Both the position numbers and the translations under genes were made by a program. Under the pieces are notes generated by a model. That model searched no databases. It was not told the origin of the DNA and saw only the letters and a list, made by a program, of their open reading frames with translations. Positions 24,501 through 32,417 of a DNA stretch of 64,000 nucleotides are shown in pieces. This stretch comes from Mycobacterium sp. ENV421 (GTDB taxonomy: Bacteria; Actinomycetota; Actinomycetes; Mycobacteriales; Mycobacteriaceae). Each line of letters opens with the position of its first letter. The stretch's first letter is position 1. The stretch is taken from NCBI RefSeq assembly GCF_002887815.1, contig NZ_PDHO01000018.1, positions 47,894 through 111,893 on the forward strand, read 5' to 3'.

Positions 24501-25670
24501 TCATGCGATCCCCAGGAACTTCTGCACGTTGGTGCTGACTATCTTCACTGCGGCCTCGGGACCCACCGTCTCCACCACCGATGCCAGCGACTTCTCCGAG
24601 TAGCCGAAGGTGCTCTCGTTGTGCGGATAGTCCGACGACCACATCACGTTATCGACGCCGATCTGATCGATCAGTTGCAGCCCCAGCGGGTCGACCATGA
24701 ACGACGCGCTCATGTGTTTGGACCAGTAGTCGCGCACTGGGTGCTCCAGCTCGTGATTGAACATGTGTCGATAGGAGGCCAGCATGTGCTCGGCGTCCTG
24801 CAACGCGGTGGGCACCCAGGCGATGCCCCCCTCGAACCAGCCGACCTTCAGGCTGGGATGCCGGTCGAGGATTCCGGAGAACACGTACTTGGCGAACTGC
24901 TCGCGAAACGAGTCGACGTTGACCATCATGCCGACCACCACGCTGTTGTTCTGGCACGGAGTCTTCGGCGGCGTCTCGCCGATGTGGTGGCTGACGGGTA
25001 CGCCCGATGCTTCGATCTCGTCCCACACGGCGTCCATGTCGGTGCTGCCGTAGTCGTAGATGTTGCCGTCGTCATCCTTGCCGGGGTTCAGCGGAAGCAG
25101 GAACGTCTTGAGCCCCAGCGCTTTCAGCTCCTCCAGGGTGCTGCGCGTGCCTTTCGGGTCCCACCAGTTAATCAGCCCGACGCCGTAGAAGTGGCCGTTG
25201 GAGCGCTCCTGCAGATCTGCGATGTGCTCGTTGTAGATCCGGAACACCCGCTCCCGCAACGACTTGTCCGGGTAATGAAACAAGGCGAGTACAGCGTTCG
25301 GAAAGGCGAGTTCGGTGTCGATGCCGTCCTCTTTGAGCTCGCGGATGCGGGCCTCGATATTGTTCGACGCCGCGCCGGCGAGGTCGTCGTACTGCATCAG
25401 CACCCGGCCGAAGTCACCACCGGTCCATGCCTTGCCCTTCATGCCGACCATGTAGGCGCCGTCCTCGTACCAGATGCGCGGGGCAGAACCTTTGAGTTCC
25501 TCGGGAAAGCGGTCGTAGAAGATGTCGTCGGCCACCGAGATGTGGTTGTCGGCCGAGAAGATCTCGGTACCGGCCGGAAGTCCCACGACCCCGCCGGTGG
25601 AATGGCCGTGGCGGTTCTTCGGCGCACCGAAACCTTCCGGCGGATACAGCGTGGCTTTTGCGCTGGTCAT
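24501..25670 (-). CDS. Amidohydrolase family protein (amidohydrolase_2 fold)
   Basis: 389 residues. The barrel opens with IFSADNHISVADDIFYDRFP, a DNH variant of the metal motif as in the 16327 protein. Later strands hold GVPVSHHIGETPP, with two histidines at the expected metal site, KVGWFEGGIAWVP and MWSSDYPHNEST with the terminal Asp. Likely a decarboxylase or hydrolase of the ACMSD-like group. ATG 25670 is selected because GGAG lies 6 bases before it; the ATG four codons earlier lacks a site. It is 40 bases downstream of the P450 gene and may act on the oxidised product. Confidence 0.82.
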   Translation of the reverse strand: MTSAKATLYPPEGFGAPKNRHGHSTGGVVGLPAGTEIFSADNHISVADDIFYDRFPEELKGSAPRIWYEDGAYMVGMKGKAWTGGDFGRVLMQYDDLAGAASNNIEARIRELKEDGIDTELAFPNAVLALFHYPDKSLRERVFRIYNEHIADLQERSNGHFYGVGLINWWDPKGTRSTLEELKALGLKTFLLPLNPGKDDDGNIYDYGSTDMDAVWDEIEASGVPVSHHIGETPPKTPCQNNSVVVGMMVNVDSFREQFAKYVFSGILDRHPSLKVGWFEGGIAWVPTALQDAEHMLASYRHMFNHELEHPVRDYWSKHMSASFMVDPLGLQLIDQIGVDNVMWSSDYPHNESTFGYSEKSLASVVETVGPEAAVKIVSTNVQKFLGIA

Positions 25671-25710
25671 TCTGGTCTCCATTCGGGGCTGTGGAACGTG
25701 TATTCGGTGG

Positions 25711-26949
25711 CTACCAGGTAACGGGGACTTCGTAGACCCCGTAGGCGAGGTGGTCTTCCGCGAACGGCACCTCTTCGAACGGGATCGCCAATGTCATGTT
25801 GGGTATGCGGCGCAGGACTGTGGGGAACACGATCTGCATCTCGGCACGGGCCAGCTGCTGGCCGACACATTGGTGCCTGCCGTAGCCGAATCCCAACTGC
25901 TGGCTGGCATCACGAGTCAGGTCCAGCGTGCCCGGGTCGGGGTACATGGCGGGATCCCAGTTGGCCGGGGCCAGATCGAGGATCACGCCCTCGCCGGCCT
26001 TGATGGTCTCGTCGCCGATCTCGATGTCCTCGAGGGCCACCCGGCGCTGGCCGGTCTGGATGATCGACAGATACCTCATCAATTCCTCGACGGCATTCGC
26101 GATGAACTTCGGATCGTCCGAATCACGAAGCAACGCTGCCTGTTCGGGGTTCTCCAGCAGCGCGAGGAGGCCGAGCCCGATCATGTTGGCCGTGGTCTCG
26201 TGCCCGGCGATGAGCAATCCGGTGCCCAGCTGCGCGGCTTCCTTGACGTCGATCTCGCCGGCTGTGACACGTTCGGCGAGGTCGGAGATGGCGTCCTCGG
26301 CGGGCTCTTCCTGCTTCTTGCGCACCAGGTTGATGAGGTACTGGTGCAGACTCATTGCGCCCTTTTGCATGGCGTCGGCCGCGGCGTAGCGGGCCAGGCC
26401 GGCGTTGGCGTGCTCCTGGAAGAACTCGTGGTCCTCATAGGGCACGCCGAGCATGTCGCTGATGACTCGGGTCGGCACCGGCAGGGCGAGCTTGGCGACC
26501 AAATCGGCGGGCTGTGGTCCGGCCAGGATCTCGTCGATACATTCATCGGTGACCTGCTGGATGACTTCGCGCAACGTCTCCACCCGGCGGAAGGTGAACG
26601 GCTTGGACAGCATTCGCCGGAACCGGGTGTGCTCCTCGGCGTCGGATGTGAACACCGAGCGCGGCCTCTTGTCGACCGTGGCACGCATGTGTTCGTTCCA
26701 ATGCGGGAAGCCCGGGTTTCGGTCGTCGACGCTGATCCGAGAATCGGCGAACAGCGTTCGAGCGGCTTCGTAGCCGGTCACCAGCCACGGGGTGCTCCCG
26801 TCCCAGATCCGCACCCGCGACAGCGGCTTGGTCTCGTTCATCGTGAGCAGCCCAGGCGGCGGAGCGAACGGGCAGCGCGCCTCACGTGCCATCGGATACT
26901 CCGGGGCGGTTGCCGCCTCGGTCGGGTCAGACGTCAATGTGTCCGACAT
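25711..26949 (-). CDS. Cytochrome P450
   Basis: 412-residue soluble bacterial class I P450. The I-helix is AGHETTAN, the K-helix ExxR is EELMR, and the heme loop FGYGRHQCVG contains thiolate ligand Cys361. A ferredoxin gene precedes it by 3 bases and presumably supplies electrons; no ferredoxin reductase is nearby. ATG 26949. The TetR-ferredoxin-P450 order at the head of the operon suggests the P450 performs the first oxidation of the inducing substrate. The subfamily was not assigned. Confidence 0.92.
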   Translation of the reverse strand: MSDTLTSDPTEAATAPEYPMAREARCPFAPPPGLLTMNETKPLSRVRIWDGSTPWLVTGYEAARTLFADSRISVDDRNPGFPHWNEHMRATVDKRPRSVFTSDAEEHTRFRRMLSKPFTFRRVETLREVIQQVTDECIDEILAGPQPADLVAKLALPVPTRVISDMLGVPYEDHEFFQEHANAGLARYAAADAMQKGAMSLHQYLINLVRKKQEEPAEDAISDLAERVTAGEIDVKEAAQLGTGLLIAGHETTANMIGLGLLALLENPEQAALLRDSDDPKFIANAVEELMRYLSIIQTGQRRVALEDIEIGDETIKAGEGVILDLAPANWDPAMYPDPGTLDLTRDASQQLGFGYGRHQCVGQQLARAEMQIVFPTVLRRIPNMTLAIPFEEVPFAEDHLAYGVYEVPVTW

Positions 26950-26952
26950 GCC

Positions 26953-27147
26953 TCACTCCTCGACGTAGATGGCCTGTGCGGGACAGGCCGCGGCCGCCCG
27001 GCGTGCGTTGTCTTCCTGGTCGGCAGGCGGATTGGTTTCGAGCAACACCACGACACCGTCGGAGTCGCGCTGATCGAAGACCTCGGCCGCGTTGAGCACG
27101 CATTGGCCGGAGGAAACACACTTGTCCTGGTCGACGGTGACCTTCAT
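26953..27147 (-). CDS. 3Fe-4S-type ferredoxin, P450 partner
   Basis: 64 residues. Cysteines occur in DQDKCVSSGQCVLNAAEVF and AAACPAQAI, the three-cysteine pattern C-x5-C...CP of single-cluster [3Fe-4S] ferredoxins that serve actinobacterial P450s. It lies between tetR and the P450 gene with gaps of 7 and 3 bases, so it is clearly cotranscribed and is the likely direct electron donor. Confidence 0.9.
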   Translation of the reverse strand: MKVTVDQDKCVSSGQCVLNAAEVFDQRDSDGVVVLLETNPPADQEDNARRAAAACPAQAIYVEE

Positions 27148-27154
27148 CGCGGTA

Positions 27155-27820
27155 CTAACCTTGTCGTGTCACGGGGGCCAGCCACAGACCGACGATCGCG
27201 TCGACCAGTCCGGAAGCGGCTGTGCGCCAATTGGTCAGAGGCAGGGCTGAACCCTCGGCGAGGGCACGTTCGTATTCCGCACAGGTATGGATCAGCAGGT
27301 TGCGGCCCATGATCTTGCGCTCGACGCGGACATGAGCCGGCAGGTCCGGCAGGCAGCGATTGATGCCCTCGAGCACCGTGATCAGAGCGGGCAACGTGAG
27401 CGCGTCGCGACTGACGGTCTGCTGGTAGGCCGGGTCAGCCATCACCTGTGCGGCGAATCGGGCATACCAGGTGGGGTTGCCCAGCTCCGTCAGGTGATCG
27501 GTCAGCGGTAGCACCAGGCATTCCACCCAGTCCCGGAGCTCCGTGCTGTCGGCCATCGCCGCAACCCGTTGCTCGCGAAGCCGTTCCACCGGTATGGCGT
27601 GCTTGTGCTCGATCGCGCGGACCAGGTCGGTCTTGGTGCCGAAGTGGTAGCCGACGGCCGCATTGTTGCCCTGCCCGGCCGCTTCACTGACCTGACGGTT
27701 GGACACCGCGAAGACGCCGTGCTCGGCAAACAGCCGCTCGGCGGCGGTGAGAATCGCTTCGCGGGTCAGGCTCGCCCGATCGGTGCGGGTGCTCCCGGAA
27801 GGGGTGGTGGCGGTGGTCAT
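27155..27820 (-). CDS. TetR-family regulator heading the P450/M24/CoA-transferase operon
   Basis: 221 residues. The DNA-binding domain is TREAILTAAERLFAEHGVFAVSNRQVSEAAGQGNNAAVGYHFGTKTDLVRAI. The ligand domain is helical with an unusually Arg/Leu-rich centre. A palindrome 29-50 bases before its start (27849) has a near copy in front of the adjacent SDR gene (28751), indicating autorepression and control of both units. As first gene of an eight-gene operon it probably senses the pathway substrate or an early CoA intermediate. Confidence 0.88.
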   Translation of the reverse strand: MTTATTPSGSTRTDRASLTREAILTAAERLFAEHGVFAVSNRQVSEAAGQGNNAAVGYHFGTKTDLVRAIEHKHAIPVERLREQRVAAMADSTELRDWVECLVLPLTDHLTELGNPTWYARFAAQVMADPAYQQTVSRDALTLPALITVLEGINRCLPDLPAHVRVERKIMGRNLLIHTCAEYERALAEGSALPLTNWRTAASGLVDAIVGLWLAPVTRQG

Positions 27821-27848
27821 CGCAGCCCAGTCAACGCCGCGAGCGTGA

Positions 27849-27870
27849 TTAAGTCAAGCGATTGATTTAA
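27849..27870. promoter_or_regulatory. Operator-like palindrome TTAAGTCAA-N4-TTGATTTAA
   Basis: Nine-base arms with one mismatch, spacer GCGA. It overlaps the stop codon of the upstream SDR and lies just before the TetR gene start. A second copy with 19 of 22 bases identical is at 28751-28772. Best read as the binding site of the TetR protein encoded downstream. Confidence 0.7.
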
Positions 27871-28682
27871 GAATCTGCCGGCTTTTTCTTCTTCGGCACC
27901 GGCTTGCCCGCCGCGGTTCCCCCGTCGACCGGCAGAACAGTGCCGGTGACGTACGGCGAGCGGTCGCCTGCGAAGTACAGGATCGCTTCGGCCACGTCCT
28001 CGGCGGTTCCCTCCCGCTCCAGCGGCCGGTCGGCGCGCATGGTCGCGCGAATGCCCGCTTCGAACTTCGCCACCTGCTCGGGATCCATGCCGTGCGCGGA
28101 CTTCGACACGATGGCCGTCCGAATGTGGCCGGGCGCAAGGCAGTTCACCCGGATCTCATGGTTGGCCAGTTCGATCGCGGCGCACTTGGTGAAGTGGATG
28201 ACCGCGGCCTTGGACGCCCGATAGGTCATCACACCGCCGCCGGCCTGCATTCCGCCGATCGAGGTCAGGTTGATGATCGAGCCGCCGCGTTCTGTCATGT
28301 GCCGGGCGGCATCCCGGGTTCCCGCCATCACGGCTTTGACGTTGACGGCCATCACCTGCTCGAAATCCTCGAGGCCGTCGTCCAGGAAACTCCGGTGCAT
28401 CTTTCCGGAGACGCCGGCGTTGTTCACCATTACGTCGAGGGCACCGAACTTCTCGACCGCAGTATCGATGAGGCGGGTGAGCTGCTCGGTGACGGCGACG
28501 TCGGTCGGTACAAACAGCGCTTTCTCCCCGTGCCGCGCGGCCAGCGCCTGCCCCTGTTCGGCGTCGATGTCGCCGAACACGACGATCGCGCCCTCACCGA
28601 GAAATCGCTCGACGATGGCGGCCCCGAGCCCCGACGCACCGCCGGTCACGACCGCGACCTTGCCTGCCAATTCGTTGCCCAT
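27867..28682 (-). CDS. Short-chain dehydrogenase/reductase
   Basis: 271-residue classical SDR: cofactor loop TGGASGLG, NNAG motif, catalytic Ser in NLTSIGG, and Tyr/Lys in YRASKAAV. FGDID after the second strand suggests NAD. The tail ends with a basic stretch (PVPKKKK). It is transcribed towards the P450 operon and carries its own copy of the TetR operator 69 bases upstream, so it probably oxidises an alcohol formed in the same pathway. Stop TAA lies inside the next operator. Confidence 0.87.
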   Translation of the reverse strand: MGNELAGKVAVVTGGASGLGAAIVERFLGEGAIVVFGDIDAEQGQALAARHGEKALFVPTDVAVTEQLTRLIDTAVEKFGALDVMVNNAGVSGKMHRSFLDDGLEDFEQVMAVNVKAVMAGTRDAARHMTERGGSIINLTSIGGMQAGGGVMTYRASKAAVIHFTKCAAIELANHEIRVNCLAPGHIRTAIVSKSAHGMDPEQVAKFEAGIRATMRADRPLEREGTAEDVAEAILYFAGDRSPYVTGTVLPVDGGTAAGKPVPKKKKPADS

Positions 28683-28750
28683 GACGGCCCAATCCCTCTC
28701 GTCCGCACGCCGATCCGGTGCGCGTTCGCAGTCAACTCGCAGTCCGCGTG

Positions 28751-28772
28751 GTAAGTCAAGCGCGTGATTTAA
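28751..28772. promoter_or_regulatory. Second copy of the TetR operator-like palindrome
   Basis: Arms GTAAGTCAA and GTGATTTAA with spacer GCGC. It differs from the 27849 copy at three positions. It lies 69 bases before the SDR start and about 70 bases before the divergent LysR gene's ribosome-binding site, so it could affect both. Confidence 0.65.
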
Positions 28773-28858
28773 ATGGCCCGATCTCGCCGAGATCGACGCA
28801 CACTGGAAGCTCGCAACCAGTCTCGAGCCAGGAGGGCACCACGAAAGTCGATGTCACG

Positions 28859-29764
28859 TTGCGCCAGTTGAGGTACTTCGCGGTCCTTGGCACCGAGCTG
28901 AACTATCGGCGCGCCGCCGACAAGCTGTTCATCACCCAGCCGGCGTTGTCGACGGCGATCAAGCAACTCGAGCTCCACTTCGGTGTCGCGTTGTTCACCC
29001 GCAACACCCGCGAGGTCGCGTTGACGGATTTGGGCGCGGCGTGGCTCCCCCAGGTGCAGCAGGCGCTCAGCGGTGTTGACGCCGTCGTCGCCAACCTGGT
29101 GACGATGTCGGGAACACAGCAGGGCGTCTTGCGACTCGGATACCTGATCGGCACCGGAGCAGATCTGTTGTTCCGCATCGTTCGACACTTCGAGGCGGCG
29201 CACCCGGGCGTGGTCGTCGAACCCAGCGAGTACGACTTCGCCGACCCCACCGCGGGTCTCGGCGACGGAAGCACAGAGGTCGCGCTGATCCGGCCGCCGG
29301 TGGATCTGCCCGATCACCGGATGCTTCTACTGGACGCCGAAAGCTGGGTGGCGTGCCTGCCCCGGGATCACCGGCTGGCCACCCGCCCCGAGGTCGACAT
29401 CACCGACCTGCTCGACGAACCGATCGTGTGCGCCCCGATGACCGCCGGCGTCTGGCGCGACTACTGGCTGGCGATGGACGTGCGCGGCAACCGCCCGCCG
29501 TCCATTGCCGGCATCGCCGCAACGTACGAAGCCGAGACCACGATGATCGCCCGGGGCCTCGGGATCAGCTTCACGACATCCTCGGTGGCGCATTTCTACG
29601 ACCGGCCCGGAATTGTTTACGTGCCGATCACCGGGCGCCCGCCCAGCTACACCGCGCTCGCGTGGCACCCTGCGCGACTGTCTCCGCAGGCAGCGGCGCT
29701 GGTCTCGCATGTTCAGGAGCACTGGAACTTCGGCGAGGAACCCGCTGATAAATCACGTTTATAA
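28859..29764 (+). CDS. LysR-family transcriptional regulator
   Basis: About 300 residues. The winged helix-turn-helix is RQLRYFAVLGTELNYRRAADKLFITQPALSTAIKQLE, followed by a periplasmic-binding-protein-like effector domain. The start is unclear: TTG 28859 gives MRQLRYF, but a strong AGGAGG at 28830-28835 points 5 bases further to an in-frame ACG (28841) that would give the family-typical few extra residues. GTG 28718 would add an unlikely extension across the SDR operator. It is encoded upstream of the permease, transaminase and racemase genes on the same strand and may regulate them. Confidence 0.82.
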   Translation: MRQLRYFAVLGTELNYRRAADKLFITQPALSTAIKQLELHFGVALFTRNTREVALTDLGAAWLPQVQQALSGVDAVVANLVTMSGTQQGVLRLGYLIGTGADLLFRIVRHFEAAHPGVVVEPSEYDFADPTAGLGDGSTEVALIRPPVDLPDHRMLLLDAESWVACLPRDHRLATRPEVDITDLLDEPIVCAPMTAGVWRDYWLAMDVRGNRPPSIAGIAATYEAETTMIARGLGISFTTSSVAHFYDRPGIVYVPITGRPPSYTALAWHPARLSPQAAALVSHVQEHWNFGEEPADKSRL

Positions 29765-29853
29765 GTCCATTGAAATGTGGAACTTCCGAAACCGTTCACG
29801 GCGCGTTTTCCTGGCTTCAGTTGTTCTATGAGCCGCCCTGACCTGGAGTGACC

Positions 29854-31374
29854 ATGACCGATGCGCTGACCCCCTCCACTCATTCACCGTTACCGCCCCC
29901 AGCCCGTCCGGGCGAAAGCGAGGACGCCCGGCTCGCCGAGTTCGGCTACCAGCAGCGACTTGACCGGTCGGTGGGCTCCCTTGCCTCGTTCGCCATCGGA
30001 TTCGCCACCATCAGTGCCACGACCGCGGTCTTCACCGGATTCGGCGCCGGCTATTTCACCGCCGGCGGCCCGTTCGTGTGGACGCTGCTGCTGGCCGGAG
30101 TCGTCTTCTCGCTGTGGGCCTTCATCGCGGCCGACCTGACAGCCAAGATTCCGCTGGCGGGTTACGCCTACCAGTGGACCAGCCGGATCAACGGCCCCAG
30201 CCTCGGCTGGTTCACCGGGTTCGTCGCCCTGCTCGGCTGGATCAGTGGCATGACAGGCGTCGGCTTCATCTTGTCGGGCTACCTCGGCGGCCTGTTCGGC
30301 TGGAACATGACGCAGAGCGAGCAGATCCTCGTCGCCATCGGCGTGGTGTTCCTCTGCGTGCTCATCAACATCTACGGCGTGCGCTTCGCCACCATGGTCA
30401 ACAACATCGGCGTGAGCCTGGAGCTGATCGTCACCGTCGGCGCGACACTGTTGGTGGCGATCATCGCGTTGTCCGCCCCCGACCACCACCAACCCATCTC
30501 GGCACTGTTCACCGGCGGTGAATCCGGCGACAAGGACTCCTACGCGGTGGCCTGGCTGGCCGCCGCACTCGGCCCGTTCTTCGGCCTGATCGGCGTGGAG
30601 TCCGGCGCCGACGTCGCCGAAGAGACCAAGAACGCCCGCCACGTGGTCCCGCGCACCATGTTCTACGCACTGGTCACCTCGATCGTGATCGAACTGCTGA
30701 TGTACGTCGTCTACGTGCTGGCGATCCGGGACGAAACGGCCGTGCAGGCCAATTCGGCCGCGCCGATCGAGGAGATCATCAACCAGCAAGCCGGGCCGGT
30801 CGTCACCAAAATCGTTGTCGCCGTTGCGCTCACCAACATCCTGGCTTGCTTGCTGTCCAACATCCTGGTGGCCACCCGGCTGACCTACTCGATGGCGCGG
30901 GACAACATGCTGCCGGCCTCCCACCTGTGGCGTCATGTCTCGGCCAAGAGCAAGACCCCCACGTATGCGGTCATCGGTCTCGGGTGCCTGTCCACCGTGT
31001 TGCTGCTATCCGCTTTGGTCAACGAGAAGGCGTTCAACTACATCCTCGGTATCGCCTCACTGTTGTTCTTCTCGGTCTACATCCTGCAGACGATCGGCCT
31101 GCTGGTCGGCGTGCGCAAAGGCACCATCCCGCAGGGCGAACCGGGCACCTTCGATCTGGGCCGCTTCCGCGTACCGGTCTACGTCACCGCGCTGGTCGTG
31201 TTCCTCGCCGTCGCGGTGGCGCTGATATTCCTGCCACAGTTCGCCGGTAATGGCTGGGTGTTCCTCGGCATCGTCGCGGTCGGCGCCCTGTGGTGGGGCA
31301 CCGGACTGCGTGGCCGGCTCAGCCGCGGCGAGGCCGGATCAGACTTCGCCCGCACCCACCTGGTCAACGACTAG
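29854..31374 (+). CDS. APC-superfamily amino acid/amine permease
   Basis: 506-residue membrane protein with about twelve hydrophobic segments. The N-terminal SVGSLASFAIGFATISATTAVFTGFG and the later GVESGADVAEETKNARHVVPR match the amino acid-choline/GABA-type permeases of the APC superfamily. ATG 29854 is preferred (CTGGAG 5 bases before); GTG 29848 is possible. It is 22 bases upstream of the (R)-amine transaminase gene, so it probably imports the amine or amino acid that enzyme uses. Confidence 0.87.
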   Translation: MTDALTPSTHSPLPPPARPGESEDARLAEFGYQQRLDRSVGSLASFAIGFATISATTAVFTGFGAGYFTAGGPFVWTLLLAGVVFSLWAFIAADLTAKIPLAGYAYQWTSRINGPSLGWFTGFVALLGWISGMTGVGFILSGYLGGLFGWNMTQSEQILVAIGVVFLCVLINIYGVRFATMVNNIGVSLELIVTVGATLLVAIIALSAPDHHQPISALFTGGESGDKDSYAVAWLAAALGPFFGLIGVESGADVAEETKNARHVVPRTMFYALVTSIVIELLMYVVYVLAIRDETAVQANSAAPIEEIINQQAGPVVTKIVVAVALTNILACLLSNILVATRLTYSMARDNMLPASHLWRHVSAKSKTPTYAVIGLGCLSTVLLLSALVNEKAFNYILGIASLLFFSVYILQTIGLLVGVRKGTIPQGEPGTFDLGRFRVPVYVTALVVFLAVAVALIFLPQFAGNGWVFLGIVAVGALWWGTGLRGRLSRGEAGSDFARTHLVND

Positions 31375-31396
31375 ACCCCGAAAAGGAAGCACCCAC

Positions 31397-32416
31397 ATGA
31401 CAATTCACACCGAATTCGCCACCAGCAATCTGGTCAGCGTCGAGCCCGGCGCCATCCGCGAGGACACCCCACCCGGGTCGGTCATCCAATACAGTGACTA
31501 CGAGTTGGACTACTCCACCGAATTCGCCGGCGGCGCCGCCTGGATCGAAGGAGAGTACGTGCCGGCTTCGGAGGCCAGGATCTCCATTTTCGACACCGGC
31601 TTCGGCCACTCCGATCTCACCTACACCGTCGCGCATGTCTGGCATGGCAACATCTTCCGGCTCGGCGATCACCTGGACCGGCTGCTCGACGGCGCTCGCA
31701 AGCTGCGGCTGGACCCCGGGATGACCAAGGAGGAGCTGGCCGACATCACCAAGCGCTGCGTCGCGCTGTCGGGACTTCGAGAGTCGTTCGTCAACCTGAC
31801 CGTCACCCGCGGCTACGGAAAACGCAAGGGTGAGAAAGACTTGTCCAAACTCAACCATCAGGTCTACATCTACGCGATCCCCTACCTCTGGGCATTTCCG
31901 CCCGAGGAACAGATCTTCGGCACCACTGCGATCGTGCCGCGCCACGTCCGGCGAGCCGGCCGCAACACCGTGGATCCGACCATCAAGAACTACCAGTGGG
32001 GTGATCTGACCGCGGCCAGCTTCGAGGCCAAGGACCGCGGGGCGCGTACCGCCATCCTGTTGGACGCCGACAACTGTGTGGCCGAGGGGCCGGGCTTCAA
32101 CGTCGTGATCGTCAAGGACGGCAACCTGTTCTCCCCGTCGCGCAACGCGCTGCCCGGGATCACCCGCAAGACGGTCTTCGAGATCGCCGACGCCATGGGC
32201 ATCGAAGCGACCTTGTGCGACGTGACCAGCCGCGAACTCTACGATGCCGACGAGCTGATGGCGGTGACCACCGCGGGCGGCGTGACGCCGATCGTCTCAC
32301 TGGACGGCGAGGCATTCGGCGACGGCCGACCAGGCCCACTGACGGTGGCGATCCGGGATCGCTTCTGGGCGTTGATGGATGAGCCGTCGCCGCTCATCGA
32401 AGCCATCGACTACTGA
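31397..32416 (+). CDS. Class IV aminotransferase, (R)-amine transaminase type
   Basis: 339-residue fold-type IV PLP enzyme. PLP lysine is Lys197 in IKNYQWGDL. The stretches SIFDTGFGHSDLTYTVAHVW, FRLGDHLDRL, NALPGITRKTVFEIA and VTTAGGVTPIVSLDG closely resemble the Arthrobacter-type (R)-selective omega-transaminases (ATA-117 group) rather than IlvE or D-amino acid transaminase. Those use D-alanine as amino donor, which fits the alanine racemase gene starting one base after this stop. Expected reaction: reversible amination between a ketone/aldehyde or keto acid and an amine of R configuration, in the cytoplasm. Natural substrate unknown. Ribosome-binding site AGGAAG. Confidence 0.88.
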   Translation: MTIHTEFATSNLVSVEPGAIREDTPPGSVIQYSDYELDYSTEFAGGAAWIEGEYVPASEARISIFDTGFGHSDLTYTVAHVWHGNIFRLGDHLDRLLDGARKLRLDPGMTKEELADITKRCVALSGLRESFVNLTVTRGYGKRKGEKDLSKLNHQVYIYAIPYLWAFPPEEQIFGTTAIVPRHVRRAGRNTVDPTIKNYQWGDLTAASFEAKDRGARTAILLDADNCVAEGPGFNVVIVKDGNLFSPSRNALPGITRKTVFEIADAMGIEATLCDVTSRELYDADELMAVTTAGGVTPIVSLDGEAFGDGRPGPLTVAIRDRFWALMDEPSPLIEAIDY

Positions 32417-32417
32417 C

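Noticed and set aside
18652..28772. KstR or KstR2 (cholesterol) regulon
   Set aside because: I found no TnnAACnnGTTnnA or AnCAAGnnCTTGnT motif in the intergenic regions, and the gene set does not match the cholesterol cluster.
29890..30936. 348-residue minus-strand frame opposite the permease
   Set aside because: Asp/His/Gly-rich mirror of a membrane protein; no homology pattern.
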